From positions 558,001 to 622,000 of the forward strand of contig NZ_JBAWKJ010000003.1 in the NCBI RefSeq assembly GCF_037095755.1: DNA of 64,000 nucleotides. The letters run 5' to 3'. Under the pieces are notes generated by a model. The model had not been told where the DNA came from and did not search any database. It worked only from the letters and a program-made list of their open reading frames with translations. This stretch comes from Sphingopyxis sp. CCNWLW2. Lineage in GTDB: Bacteria; Pseudomonadota; Alphaproteobacteria; Sphingomonadales; Sphingomonadaceae. Below are positions 54,697 to 62,922 of this stretch, in pieces (position 1 is the stretch's first letter; every line of letters starts with the position of its first letter). Position numbers and translations under genes: made by a program.

Positions 54697-56388
54697 TTAA
54701 TTCTCGGCACGATGGGCCGAGCGGGTACCGGATATGCGGGCCACGATGTGACGGTCCATGCCCATAGACTCAAGGGCGGTCTCCGCAATCCCTACTGCCT
54801 CTTCGGGGCTTCGCCCAGATGCAAGCGCGTCGTAGAAACCCTTTGCGAATACGATCGCTTCGTCGTCGTCGATTTCGTCGACCATGCCGATTATGAGCGG
54901 CCCGGTGGCCCTATCTAACCCTTGCATTGCGCTACAAGCATTCAATATCACGCACTTAAGGCTTTTCTGAACCTCGAGCATCTTCATCAGCGCGCCAAAC
55001 TCGAGTGTATGGGAACCGTCCTCACCTTCGAGTTCAATCCCTTCAGCATTGGCGTGTCCGGCAAAGTGCACCACATCAAAACTGTTCGAAAGCAATCGAT
55101 GTCGTAAACTGTCGACGGTGGCCGCTGTGAGGGTAGAAATATTGATGCGATCGCGCTCATTGCCCATCAACACGCGCTCTTGAATCGCACTAATCTCACG
55201 ATCCAGCCGTAAAGCCCGATCGTCCCTTCCGCGGGGGTTCGCCGTCACAACGAGAATATTGGTATCGAGGATATGTGTCAGGGGCCGAAGTTCCGGCTGC
55301 TCAAGCTCAATAGCCGCTTGGATTTCTGGATCCGCCTTCAGCCACGCTTCTTTCAACAAGTCGAGCACGTCCACCGTAAGGCGATGCGCCTCCGTCCCAC
55401 TTTGACGCTTCTCATTGCCGAGCCTGATAGCCAATTCGAACAACTGATCGGCAGTTTCTTTATTGTCTCCAAGCGCATTGGCCAGCCGGAACGCCAATTG
55501 CGTTAGACCCGCATTCATCTCACCGCGATCAAACGGGAGGTAGGTGTCGATCCCAGTTACTCGACCGACACTTTCCAGAACTCTGTTAGCCACATCCCGA
55601 CCGCTCTTCTCAAACTCCTCGGCGTTTTGGATTGCTCCAACGCTGAGGGGCATCTCCTTAGCCATGCGCCCTACGGTGGCCTGAGGAACCGTAGGGCAAA
55701 TGCAAATCTTGGCGCCGCACGCAATGCAAAGCCCAGGATATCGAGCAAGATATTCCACCTGAAAATCGAAGGTCTCATCGCGTTCACTCAACGCCAAAGA
55801 ATACTCGTTGGCTAAGCCCATGATGTATGAAAATACGTCCGCCGCCTCGCCATAAAAGTAGTGAGGGTATCTGTCGAAAACGCGCACTGCTTCCGCAAGT
55901 TCGCCGACCTCCTCAAGCAAAGCGATCGTGCTAAATCCGGCAGCAGCGTTATATGATCGAGGGTAGATACGGCCGAACATAGCTTGCCATTCATTGAGAT
56001 CCTTAGGCCTTGAATCCCAATTTTCGCTCGTAAGCTCCCTAACCTTCTCGTGAGAAAGAACCTCCTCGGTCCCTCGCACGAGCTTACAATCCTGCTCAGC
56101 ATGGGGCGACTTTCGACAGTAGGGGCATACGCCGGGATATTTGGCGAACAGCAATTGCTCGACGCTTTCGACGCCCATTTTCGCAAGTAGTGGAAAGTAC
56201 CAGCCCAACGCTTTGCAGAGAGCGCCCGGAACGTCGAACTTGTCTCGCTTCTTTTTCCGATCGATCAACGTCAGCATGCCGCAGACCTCGACGAAATGAA
56301 GGAGCGTAGCCTCCCTGCTACGACCAAGATTGGCGTCCTGATAAATGTGTGCCGTCATTCGGTAGAGATCATCCAACGACAACTGCAT
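54697..56388 (-). CDS. MazG-like pyrophosphohydrolase fused to CHAT protease
   Basis: 563 residues from the ATG at 56388 (GGGGG upstream; a TTG at 56400 is a weaker start). Residues 85-101 hold a Cys cluster (CPYCRKSPHAEQDC); 150-215 a MazG domain with E-E-x-x-E at 159-163 (LLEEVGELAEA) and E-x-x-D at 181-184 (GEAADVFSYI); 221-231 a second Cys cluster (CIACGAKICIC). From about 370 a CHAT caspase-like domain: VVHFAGHANAEG (His445) and CVILNACSAMQG (Cys485). MazG enzymes hydrolyse NTPs or dNTPs to NMPs; CHAT proteases are effectors in several immune systems. First gene of the operon, divergent from a DUF3644 gene. Confidence 0.87.
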   Translation of the reverse strand: MQLSLDDLYRMTAHIYQDANLGRSREATLLHFVEVCGMLTLIDRKKKRDKFDVPGALCKALGWYFPLLAKMGVESVEQLLFAKYPGVCPYCRKSPHAEQDCKLVRGTEEVLSHEKVRELTSENWDSRPKDLNEWQAMFGRIYPRSYNAAAGFSTIALLEEVGELAEAVRVFDRYPHYFYGEAADVFSYIMGLANEYSLALSERDETFDFQVEYLARYPGLCIACGAKICICPTVPQATVGRMAKEMPLSVGAIQNAEEFEKSGRDVANRVLESVGRVTGIDTYLPFDRGEMNAGLTQLAFRLANALGDNKETADQLFELAIRLGNEKRQSGTEAHRLTVDVLDLLKEAWLKADPEIQAAIELEQPELRPLTHILDTNILVVTANPRGRDDRALRLDREISAIQERVLMGNERDRINISTLTAATVDSLRHRLLSNSFDVVHFAGHANAEGIELEGEDGSHTLEFGALMKMLEVQKSLKCVILNACSAMQGLDRATGPLIIGMVDEIDDDEAIVFAKGFYDALASGRSPEEAVGIAETALESMGMDRHIVARISGTRSAHRAEN

Positions 56389-56543
56389 CTTTGCCCCCAA
56401 TGCGCCTCTAGAAGCCCCATTCTTCGTATCCGTGGTAGGAAGAGAGCACCGAATTCCTCGAATTACAAATCAAACTGTCTCCAATTTTCTGATAGGTGTC
56501 GTCGCCAACCCGCATTCGGTCCAGGAATCGAGGTACTAAGTCC
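56389..56543. promoter_or_regulatory. Divergent promoter region, MazG-CHAT operon / DUF3644 gene
   Basis: 155 bases between start codons of opposite genes, AT-richer than the flanks. Both transcripts must start here; I can not place -35 and -10 boxes with confidence. Confidence 0.4.
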
Positions 56544-57746
56544 ATGCCAAGTCGAAAACGAGGTCATAGTCTTGAGCGATGGGAAGTCGCATTAGTCAAA
56601 GCTATGCTCGCTACCAAAAAGTACAATGATCAAGACATTCTCGCCTACTTCACGAGACCAACTCGCTCGATTAATCACCGGCTGATTTCGGAGATACGCT
56701 CGGAAAAGAGGCACAAGGCTGTTAAATCCGCAGGCGCCGACCAGCTGGAAGACTATCTGAGCTGTTGGCCCGACGTCGACGGTGAAACGGGACTGAGTCT
56801 CCGTGGGGACGAGCTACTTGTTAAGTCGCGCGAGGCGATGATCGCAGCAGTCCACAATTTCAATTCGGCAGGCCTCCAGTTTCGCGCTGAGATATTTATC
56901 ACGACGGCAATGATCGGCTGGACCTACCTTTGCCACGCCTGGTTCAAGCGCGAAGGTATCGACTACCGCCACAAAGCCAATGGTGTGCCGAAAATTCTGG
57001 CGAGCGGTGCGGAATCGTATTGGGAGCTCGGCAAGTGTTTGAAAAACGACAAATTGCCATTGAGCAAGGGCGCGAAACAGAACCTCGCACTGTTGTTGGA
57101 GATCCGGCACGAAATCGAGCATCGGTCCACGGATCGAATAGACAATGCGCTCGGCCCGTTGATGCAAGCTTGCTGCATTAATTTTAACGAAGCCATCCGT
57201 GCATGGTTTGGCGCCCAATTCGGACTTGAGCGCCGGTTGCCGATTGCACTCCAATTCGCGACATTTGATGCGGCACAGGTAGCGGGCCTCAAAAAACAGT
57301 CAGCTCTTCCAACAACGGTCGCGTCGACCATGGACGCATTTCACGCCAAGATGAGTGACGGCGAATTGAAGGATCCTGCCTTCTCTTACCGTGTTGCATT
57401 TGTTCCAAAACTTGGCGCGAAAGCGAGCAAAGCGGACACGGCCATTGAGTTCATCAAGCCTGATTCAGAAGAGGCCAAGGCGATCAACGCGGTCTTGCTC
57501 AAAGAGGTCGACAAATCCCGCTACACCGCGAGGCAAATAATCGACGCGATGCGCGCTGAAGGGTACGAGCGATTCAATCAAACGGCTCATACATCACTGT
57601 GGAAAGAGCTGGACGCTAAAAATCCCATAAACGGTTTTGGCAAAGCGGGTGACTACAAGAACACATGGGTCTGGTTCGACAGCTGGCTCGCTCGCGTTCG
57701 GGCGCATTGCCAAGAGAATGCTCCAAAATATCTCGCTGCGGGCTGA
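56544..57746 (+). CDS. DUF3644 (HEPN-like) protein
   Basis: 400 residues from the ATG at 56544 with GAGG ten bases upstream. The DUF3644 core is LLVKSREAMIAAVHNFNSAG, then AEIFITTAMIGWTYLCHAWF and a HEPN-type R-x4-H (LEIRHEIEHRST). N-terminal 70 residues are a helix-turn-helix-like basic segment (YNDQDILAYFTRPTRSINHR); the C-terminal 110 residues resemble a DNA-binding or winged-helix tail (SRYTARQIIDAMRAEGYERF). Divergent from the MazG-CHAT operon and perhaps its partner or regulator. Confidence 0.8.
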   Translation: MPSRKRGHSLERWEVALVKAMLATKKYNDQDILAYFTRPTRSINHRLISEIRSEKRHKAVKSAGADQLEDYLSCWPDVDGETGLSLRGDELLVKSREAMIAAVHNFNSAGLQFRAEIFITTAMIGWTYLCHAWFKREGIDYRHKANGVPKILASGAESYWELGKCLKNDKLPLSKGAKQNLALLLEIRHEIEHRSTDRIDNALGPLMQACCINFNEAIRAWFGAQFGLERRLPIALQFATFDAAQVAGLKKQSALPTTVASTMDAFHAKMSDGELKDPAFSYRVAFVPKLGAKASKADTAIEFIKPDSEEAKAINAVLLKEVDKSRYTARQIIDAMRAEGYERFNQTAHTSLWKELDAKNPINGFGKAGDYKNTWVWFDSWLARVRAHCQENAPKYLAAG

Positions 57747-57847
57747 CGTCCGCTTTCGAGAACATCCGAGACAAGGTTAAACGGCTGACCTGAGGCGCAA
57801 AGCCGCCAAGAGAGCCTGCTGCTTAATCATGCGCCGAATAACGCACT

Positions 57848-60800
57848 TCATTGCCGGCCATGCCCATTCCTATCTCGAAACCACTTCTGGTCAGCGAGTG
57901 CATGATCATCATGTGCGGCTGGAGGCAGTGAAGGTTCTCCTCGAGCAGAGTTTCCGGTGCCGAAGGTTAAATCACGAAACGTTGCGAACTCCGAATTCGA
58001 GGCTTGCTGATGGTTCGAGGCTTTCGGATCACGTGGGGCAGCGGAGTTGCGACGCGGGAGTCGTGCGCTCTCTTCGAGTACGGAAGCAATTTCAGGATGA
58101 TCACACCATTGAGCCGCGAAATAGCATAGATCTTCGTCGCTTCCTTCAATGATCCAGCGATTGTTGCCCCTAGAGGCGATCAGTTCCCCGGCCTCGAATG
58201 CCTCCAATATCTGCGCCCTCCGTCTGGCGCGGTTATTCTCCACTTGGAGCCGGTGACGCTCGGCGTCCCGCGCCTTCTTGTGATCTTCCTCCCATCGGTC
58301 ATCTATCGCCTTCTCGACGGACTCGTCGTCCTCGAAAGCCTCTACGCTCCATTTCCAGTCGGGAACACTGGAAGGATCGACACGTCGTTTCCCGTCGGTC
58401 GTTAGGATGCGCACATCTGGACCGGTTCGGATCGCAACAGCGTATGCTTCGATGGTCTCTTCGCGCGACGGGCTAGGGTTGGCGACTGACATCGCGGGAG
58501 ACTGATCGGGTGCCGCGAGTGGGGGTTCCAAGTGCTCTTCATCATGCGATTCGACCTCGATCTCGGACTGAGAAAAGGCCGCTTCGACAGACGACCGCAC
58601 GCGACGCCAGATCGATGGCTCCTTGGCGGAGGCGACCTCCTGCTCTGGAGTCTCCCATCCCATCAGGCGCGCTGCGAGAGGATGATCTCGATAGGCCTGA
58701 AGGGTCTGCAACGGGAGATTTTTCGCGGTGGTATCGCTCGAGGTCGTGCTTCTTTCCGCTGCGGCTGCAGGTCCATAGGATTTGTACAGAAGATGAGCGC
58801 GCTTGATCTCGTCGATCTGCCGCTTGGCCAGATCGGCCAACTCGGTCTGGGCGCGGTCTTTGGTGCTAGGGTCACGCAGGACCTGCAATTCGGCGCGGCT
58901 GACTCCTGCGACACGATAGCCGTCGTCGCCGTGGTACTCTGGGCCAAGCACTACAAGCCGGTCTGCCGATATCCTCGCGATGATTGTCGCAAGCTCGGGC
59001 TGCCTGACTGGGTCAGCAATCATGGGCTCGTTTGCGGGCGTGACTACCCGCTTCTCATTCCGCAGGTCCTGCTCGGGTGCGATGAGAATTGGATCCCGCG
59101 GTGCGGGTGAGGACGTCGTCGACGGCGGAAGGAGGGAAGGCGCGGAGACCCTCGGACTATGCAAGGATTGTACTTCCGGTGATTTCGGAACCGCCAACCG
59201 TCCCAAATAATTCGCCGCCGCGAACAGGTCGCGGAGCGCCTCGTCAATCAGCGGACGCTGTCCTGCGATGACTTTCTGGTTCTCACGGTCAATTTGCTCG
59301 ATCGTCTGGAGAAATGCAGTCGCTTCGTCTCGGCGCTGCAGAATGCGGGCCCTATTCCGGCGATCTGTTGACTTCCCGCCGCCAGCTTCAAGGTCGTCAA
59401 TAATACGCGAGCAGAGATTTAGGACCTTTGCCGGCCTTGCGCGCGCCATTGCGAGCGTCACGTCATATTCGGCCAGTTCGGGCTCAACCAAGTCGAGGAA
59501 TTTCGCAGCCCGCACCGCTCGCTCAAGAGCAGCACGGGCGGCCGGGGTGTCGGGATCAGAGGGCGACATCCGGTCAACTGCGGCACTGATAATTTCGATG
59601 GTCTGTTCACGTAGCGCGCGGGCGGGCTCACAGTCGGTAACGCAGGATTTGAGCTCGTAGCTCCAAATGATCTCAGAATTGATCGAGCCTTTCACCGTCG
59701 GTACTCCGGCCGCCTCCAGCGGAGCAAGCCGCGTTCCAAGCTTCTTGGTAGGCTGTCGGTCGATACCCATGAGCGAGTATTTCCGCGGATCGAAGAGCCG
59801 CTTGCTTCCCGCCAATTCGAGCTCCTCGTTGCAGATGTCGGCGAACTTGCGGCGCAGATATTTTAGGAAGGCTTCAAAATCGCCGCGGTTCGAACTCGTT
59901 TTCAGGTGCGATAGGACGACCTTTTTCTGACGCTCCTTGAAATTGACACGCCCACTTTGCCCTTCGACAGCCGTGGCGATCGTGAAGTCCCACAGACCGT
60001 TGATAAGGCTCGCGGGCCGGTCGTGCGCAACCAAATGCAGATGGTAATTGCGGCCATCATTATGTTCGTCGGGCTCGTGGATCACGAGCGTGTACATCGC
60101 ACCGGTCGTCTCCACTTCCTCCGCCACTTTGACCATGATGCGTACCCGAGCGGCATCGTCCAATCCGTCAGGAATCTCGGTCTCGAGTCTGTATTGCGTT
60201 CGGCCCTTTCGACCTCGTGCAAACCGTACGGGTCCCTTTTTCCGATCAGCGCCCGGAATAGACAGACGGATGAGGTCGATCGCCGAGGCGGCCTCTTCGT
60301 CCGTCATTGGGAGTTCCGCCTTGCGCAACAGCGTTCCGGCAGCAAATTGAGCGGCAATGTCCCGAATGTTTGAAGGGGCATCCTCGGCAGCGGCGAGCGC
60401 CTTCCATTCCTTCCGCGATGCCCGTGAAGGTTCCAAGATGAGCCGATCGGCGCCGGCCTTTCGTGCAGTCGAATGCACAGCGCTCCAGAAGCTCGCCCTC
60501 ACTGCGGGATCCAGGCTGATGTTCGACATTAGTGCGACATCGCCGCGGGCATTGTTGGAACCAGTGTTTTCACCACGTGCAGCGTAACCATCAAACTCAG
60601 CGGGGCCGATCGTCATGACAGCGCCCTCGCGGGCGATATATTTGTCGTGATCGCCGGGGTGGCTTTCCTTTTCGCGCGCCTTGCCACGCGTGTCCGACAC
60701 TACGGATTTCCCATCCGAGTTTCTTGTGACCGTCGTCCAGCGGAAGTGGAAGCTGACATGACCTTCCGGCGATGTTGGGCGATGCCAAAATGGTCCGGGA

Positions 60801-61150
60801 ACAGAGAAGCTCGGTGGAATGATCCAGCGACCGCCTTTGATCCGAGCTTGCAATTCGTCGTCCATGGCGCGTTTCGGAATCTTGATTCGCCAAGCCAGAG
60901 CTTGCTCTTCTTCGATTTCCAACATGCGGCGAAGTTTCTTCGAGCAGCGGCCTATGGGTGTCAGTGGGCGCAGCATACGATCTCCAAAAGTCTGTTGGAG
61001 AAATTGTAACAGCCGTGTTTCTTCGCTGGCTAGATCGGTATCGAAAATAGTTCTGATTTTATTGGTTAATTCCGGTTCGACATCGAAATGCATAGCTGCG
61101 TGCAAAAGTGACGGGGACCCTCCCGAACGCCCTCTATGCTCCGAATTCAC
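57848..61150 (-). CDS. MobA/MobL-like relaxase, large
   Basis: 1100 residues from a GTG at 61150; an ATG at 61093 is a good alternative. The region around residue 365 holds the metal-binding His triad pattern YHLHLVAHDRPA, preceded by EVETTGAMYTLVIHEPDEHN, as in MobA/MobL conjugative nickases. Around 430-480 are EAFLKYLRRKFADICNEELE and LFDPRKYSLMGIDRQPT, family motifs. The C-terminal 500 residues are charged, with Pro-rich linkers and no helicase or primase motif. No type IV secretion or coupling genes are in the window, so it would mobilise the element with outside help. Confidence 0.75.
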   Translation of the reverse strand: MNSEHRGRSGGSPSLLHAAMHFDVEPELTNKIRTIFDTDLASEETRLLQFLQQTFGDRMLRPLTPIGRCSKKLRRMLEIEEEQALAWRIKIPKRAMDDELQARIKGGRWIIPPSFSVPGPFWHRPTSPEGHVSFHFRWTTVTRNSDGKSVVSDTRGKAREKESHPGDHDKYIAREGAVMTIGPAEFDGYAARGENTGSNNARGDVALMSNISLDPAVRASFWSAVHSTARKAGADRLILEPSRASRKEWKALAAAEDAPSNIRDIAAQFAAGTLLRKAELPMTDEEAASAIDLIRLSIPGADRKKGPVRFARGRKGRTQYRLETEIPDGLDDAARVRIMVKVAEEVETTGAMYTLVIHEPDEHNDGRNYHLHLVAHDRPASLINGLWDFTIATAVEGQSGRVNFKERQKKVVLSHLKTSSNRGDFEAFLKYLRRKFADICNEELELAGSKRLFDPRKYSLMGIDRQPTKKLGTRLAPLEAAGVPTVKGSINSEIIWSYELKSCVTDCEPARALREQTIEIISAAVDRMSPSDPDTPAARAALERAVRAAKFLDLVEPELAEYDVTLAMARARPAKVLNLCSRIIDDLEAGGGKSTDRRNRARILQRRDEATAFLQTIEQIDRENQKVIAGQRPLIDEALRDLFAAANYLGRLAVPKSPEVQSLHSPRVSAPSLLPPSTTSSPAPRDPILIAPEQDLRNEKRVVTPANEPMIADPVRQPELATIIARISADRLVVLGPEYHGDDGYRVAGVSRAELQVLRDPSTKDRAQTELADLAKRQIDEIKRAHLLYKSYGPAAAAERSTTSSDTTAKNLPLQTLQAYRDHPLAARLMGWETPEQEVASAKEPSIWRRVRSSVEAAFSQSEIEVESHDEEHLEPPLAAPDQSPAMSVANPSPSREETIEAYAVAIRTGPDVRILTTDGKRRVDPSSVPDWKWSVEAFEDDESVEKAIDDRWEEDHKKARDAERHRLQVENNRARRRAQILEAFEAGELIASRGNNRWIIEGSDEDLCYFAAQWCDHPEIASVLEESARLPRRNSAAPRDPKASNHQQASNSEFATFRDLTFGTGNSARGEPSLPPAAHDDHALADQKWFRDRNGHGRQ

Positions 61151-61158
61151 CTACGCAG

Positions 61159-61181
61159 GCTAAACTGAGGATCAGTTTAGC
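61159..61181. promoter_or_regulatory. Inverted repeat upstream of the relaxase
   Basis: GCTAAACTGA-GGA-TCAGTTTAGC, a perfect 10-bp dyad nine bases upstream of the GTG. Position suggests an operator that represses the relaxase, or part of oriT. The following stretch to 61446 shows nothing else. Confidence 0.55.
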
Positions 61182-61446
61182 ATTTATTGCGCCCTCCTAG
61201 AGGACTTGTTCTCTTCGACTTCTGGTTCGACGGAATGGGCCGGGTGGAATGCTCTTGAGGCCCGGCGCTTAAGAAGTCGCAGCAGCGAGTGTGGCGGCGT
61301 GGTGCCTAGGCCGTTAGCGTCGCTCAACATGAAATTGGCGATCACGGGCCGAGCTCAATGTCGATGGTGCTCGATAGATGCGGTCATCCGTATTCGGGAA
61401 GATATCTTGTCGAGGATGGCCAACGGAAGGCACCGCAAACGCACCT

Positions 61447-62073
61447 CTATGTCCCTGTCGAGATATCCGGAACTCGACGCACACGGAGACTCCGAAATGT
61501 AATGGACCAGCGCGGCACATTCATCGGAGCAATGCTATGCTCCCAGGCATCACGGACCTCGCCGTGCATGTGATAGATCGAGCGCGGGGCAAGTCCCGTC
61601 GTGGCACGGTCGAAGCCGTTCCCGCCGCGGCGTCGAAACCGCATCGATGCCGGCGCGCCCAACGATACACCGATGACATGTTCGAACACGGGGCGATCCT
61701 TGTGCCAGCCGATGCCGGCCCCCTCGCCGTATTCGATGATCAGCGCCTGCTCGAGAACCTTAGGATCCAAGCCTGCGAATTGCGCAGCGCGGTCCCTAAT
61801 TAAGTCGAGCCAATTGGGGATGGGATCTCCCGGGGCGAAGCGGCCGGTCTGGAAATCATAGGTCCAGCCGAACGAGCGCGTCAGCCTTTTTCCTTTCCAC
61901 TGTTGGAACTGGAAGGGCGTGAGGCCGGACGTGCCGATGGCTGCGATCAGCTGACACTCTTTGTCAGCGTCGATGATCTCCTCTGCATAAGAGAGACCGG
62001 GAAGGAGCGGGGGGGCAAAGAGGTCGGGCTGCGAGGCGGCCCACGATGCGGGCGTGTTGGTCTGCGCAGTCAC
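61447..62073 (-). CDS. AlkB-like 2-oxoglutarate/Fe(II) dioxygenase
   Basis: 208 residues from a GTG at 62073 that overlaps the previous stop (GTGA). Jelly-roll dioxygenase with the H-x-D motif in GIGWHKDRPVFEHVIGVSLG, then FRRRGGNGFDRATTG, the second His in DAWEHSIAPM and the 2-oxoglutarate Arg region RWSITFRSLRVRR. Repairs N-alkylated bases oxidatively. Coupled to a 68-residue ORF behind a LexA box, so it is probably SOS-induced. Confidence 0.92.
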   Translation of the reverse strand: MTAQTNTPASWAASQPDLFAPPLLPGLSYAEEIIDADKECQLIAAIGTSGLTPFQFQQWKGKRLTRSFGWTYDFQTGRFAPGDPIPNWLDLIRDRAAQFAGLDPKVLEQALIIEYGEGAGIGWHKDRPVFEHVIGVSLGAPASMRFRRRGGNGFDRATTGLAPRSIYHMHGEVRDAWEHSIAPMNVPRWSITFRSLRVRRVPDISTGT

Positions 62074-62276
62074 AGCGGAAAGGCGGCCTGCGCTTGCAGG
62101 GATCCGACATCCGAGCGGACCAAACGGTAATTGACGCCGTCCGAGAAGCCGGGACCGCTTCCCCAGACCGCTTCCACCATTTTGACTCCATTTTCATGGC
62201 CGGGATTGCGCCTTATGAGCGCACGGCGTCCACCGTCCGGGGCATCGGGATCGAAAGGGGTTGGCGCCATTTCCAT
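62070..62276 (-). CDS. Small SOS-linked hypothetical protein
   Basis: 68 residues, starting MEMAPTPFDPDAPDGG, with GRRALIRRNPGHENG and WGSGPGFSDGVNYRL. The stop overlaps the AlkB-like start (GTGA), which argues that it is real. There is no ribosome site: the ATG lies only five bases after the LexA box, inside a 14-bp palindrome TTCCATATATGGAA. A leaderless message starting near the ATG is likely. Function unknown. Confidence 0.6.
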   Translation of the reverse strand: MEMAPTPFDPDAPDGGRRALIRRNPGHENGVKMVEAVWGSGPGFSDGVNYRLVRSDVGSLQAQAAFPL

Positions 62277-62281
62277 ATATG

Positions 62282-62296
62282 GAACATAATGAGAAC
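62282..62296. promoter_or_regulatory. LexA (SOS) box, alphaproteobacterial type
   Basis: GAAC-N7-GAAC (on the minus strand GTTC-N7-GTTC), exact match to the alphaproteobacterial LexA direct-repeat consensus. It lies between the small ORF/AlkB operon and a divergent SRAP remnant and would control both. Confidence 0.8.
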
Positions 62297-62332
62297 GAAG
62301 ATGAGTCGCAATGGTCAGGGGGGCGACTGAGA

Positions 62333-62436
62333 ATGTGCAATGATTACTGGCTGGAAGTCGACATCGCTTCGGTTGCGAAGATTTCTACAGCCTCCAGATC
62401 GAGATGCTAGAGCGCACCCCCGAGGTAGCTTCGAGG
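62333..62436 (+). pseudogene. SRAP (YedK/HMCES-like) gene remnant
   Basis: ATG at 62333 begins MCNDYWLEVDIASVA, the N-terminus of SOS-response-associated peptidases with catalytic Cys2. One missing G near 62378 shifts the frame; restored reading gives EDFYSLQIEMLERTPEV before homology ends near 62425. The rest of the gene is absent, replaced by IS66-like sequence. Confidence 0.75.
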
Positions 62437-62656
62437 TGACTCACGGGCGCGGGCAAGCGGCGGGAGTGACGCCCGAAGTGAAGGTCTCGATCGTCGCGGA
62501 GTGCTATCCGGGCCGTGAGGGCGTCAGTGCTGTGGCGCGCCGGCATGGGCTGGATCCTCGCAGGTTTACGCATGGCGCCGGGATTTGCACACGCAGTTCG
62601 AGGCCGCGGGGTTGATCGTCTCGCCGACCGTTTGCGAGCTTGCTGAGCGTTTCGGT
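62437..62656 (+). pseudogene. IS66-type transposase accessory ORF remnant
   Basis: Reads TPEVKVSIVAECYPGREGVS then AVARRHGLDP in one frame and VYAWRRDLHTQFEAAGLIVS in the next, as in IS66 OrfA/TnpA proteins. A frameshift near 62562 breaks it; no start codon in context. Confidence 0.65.
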
Positions 62657-62698
62657 CAGCCATTCTTGTGGGTTTAGCCACCGATGGCGAGGCTCCAC
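62620..62698 (-). pseudogene. IS66-type transposase C-terminal scrap
   Basis: On the minus strand, WLNPQEWLTETLSKLANG resembles the end of IS66 large transposases. Opposite orientation to the preceding remnant, so at least two rearrangements occurred. Confidence 0.4.
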
Positions 62699-62723
62699 AA
62701 TAGAACTATCTGCAAACCGTCCA

Positions 62724-62770
62724 GATCGGCCAAAAGATCGGCCAAAAGATCGGCCAAAAGATCGGCCAAT
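62724..62770. repeat. Four tandem 12-bp repeats (GATCGGCCAAAA)
   Basis: Exact copies start at 62724, 62736 and 62748, with a shorter fourth at 62760-62769. A related site GATCGGCCACATTTGGCCGA lies near 62828. The set looks like iterons or clustered operators. The 62699-62922 interval holds no gene. Confidence 0.85.
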
Positions 62771-62922
62771 TTAGGATGCTATGAGGTAGTATCTTACAGA
62801 AATCGAAGATTTTTCTTCCAATCAATGATCGGCCACATTTGGCCGAAATAATCGAGCGGAGACCAGTCTGATCGGACTTTTGACGTGAACACGGTAGACG
62901 AGATTGAGGCCAGATCGTCTTT

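Noticed and set aside
62724..62770. CRISPR array
   Set aside because: Repeats are 12 bases in direct tandem with no spacers.
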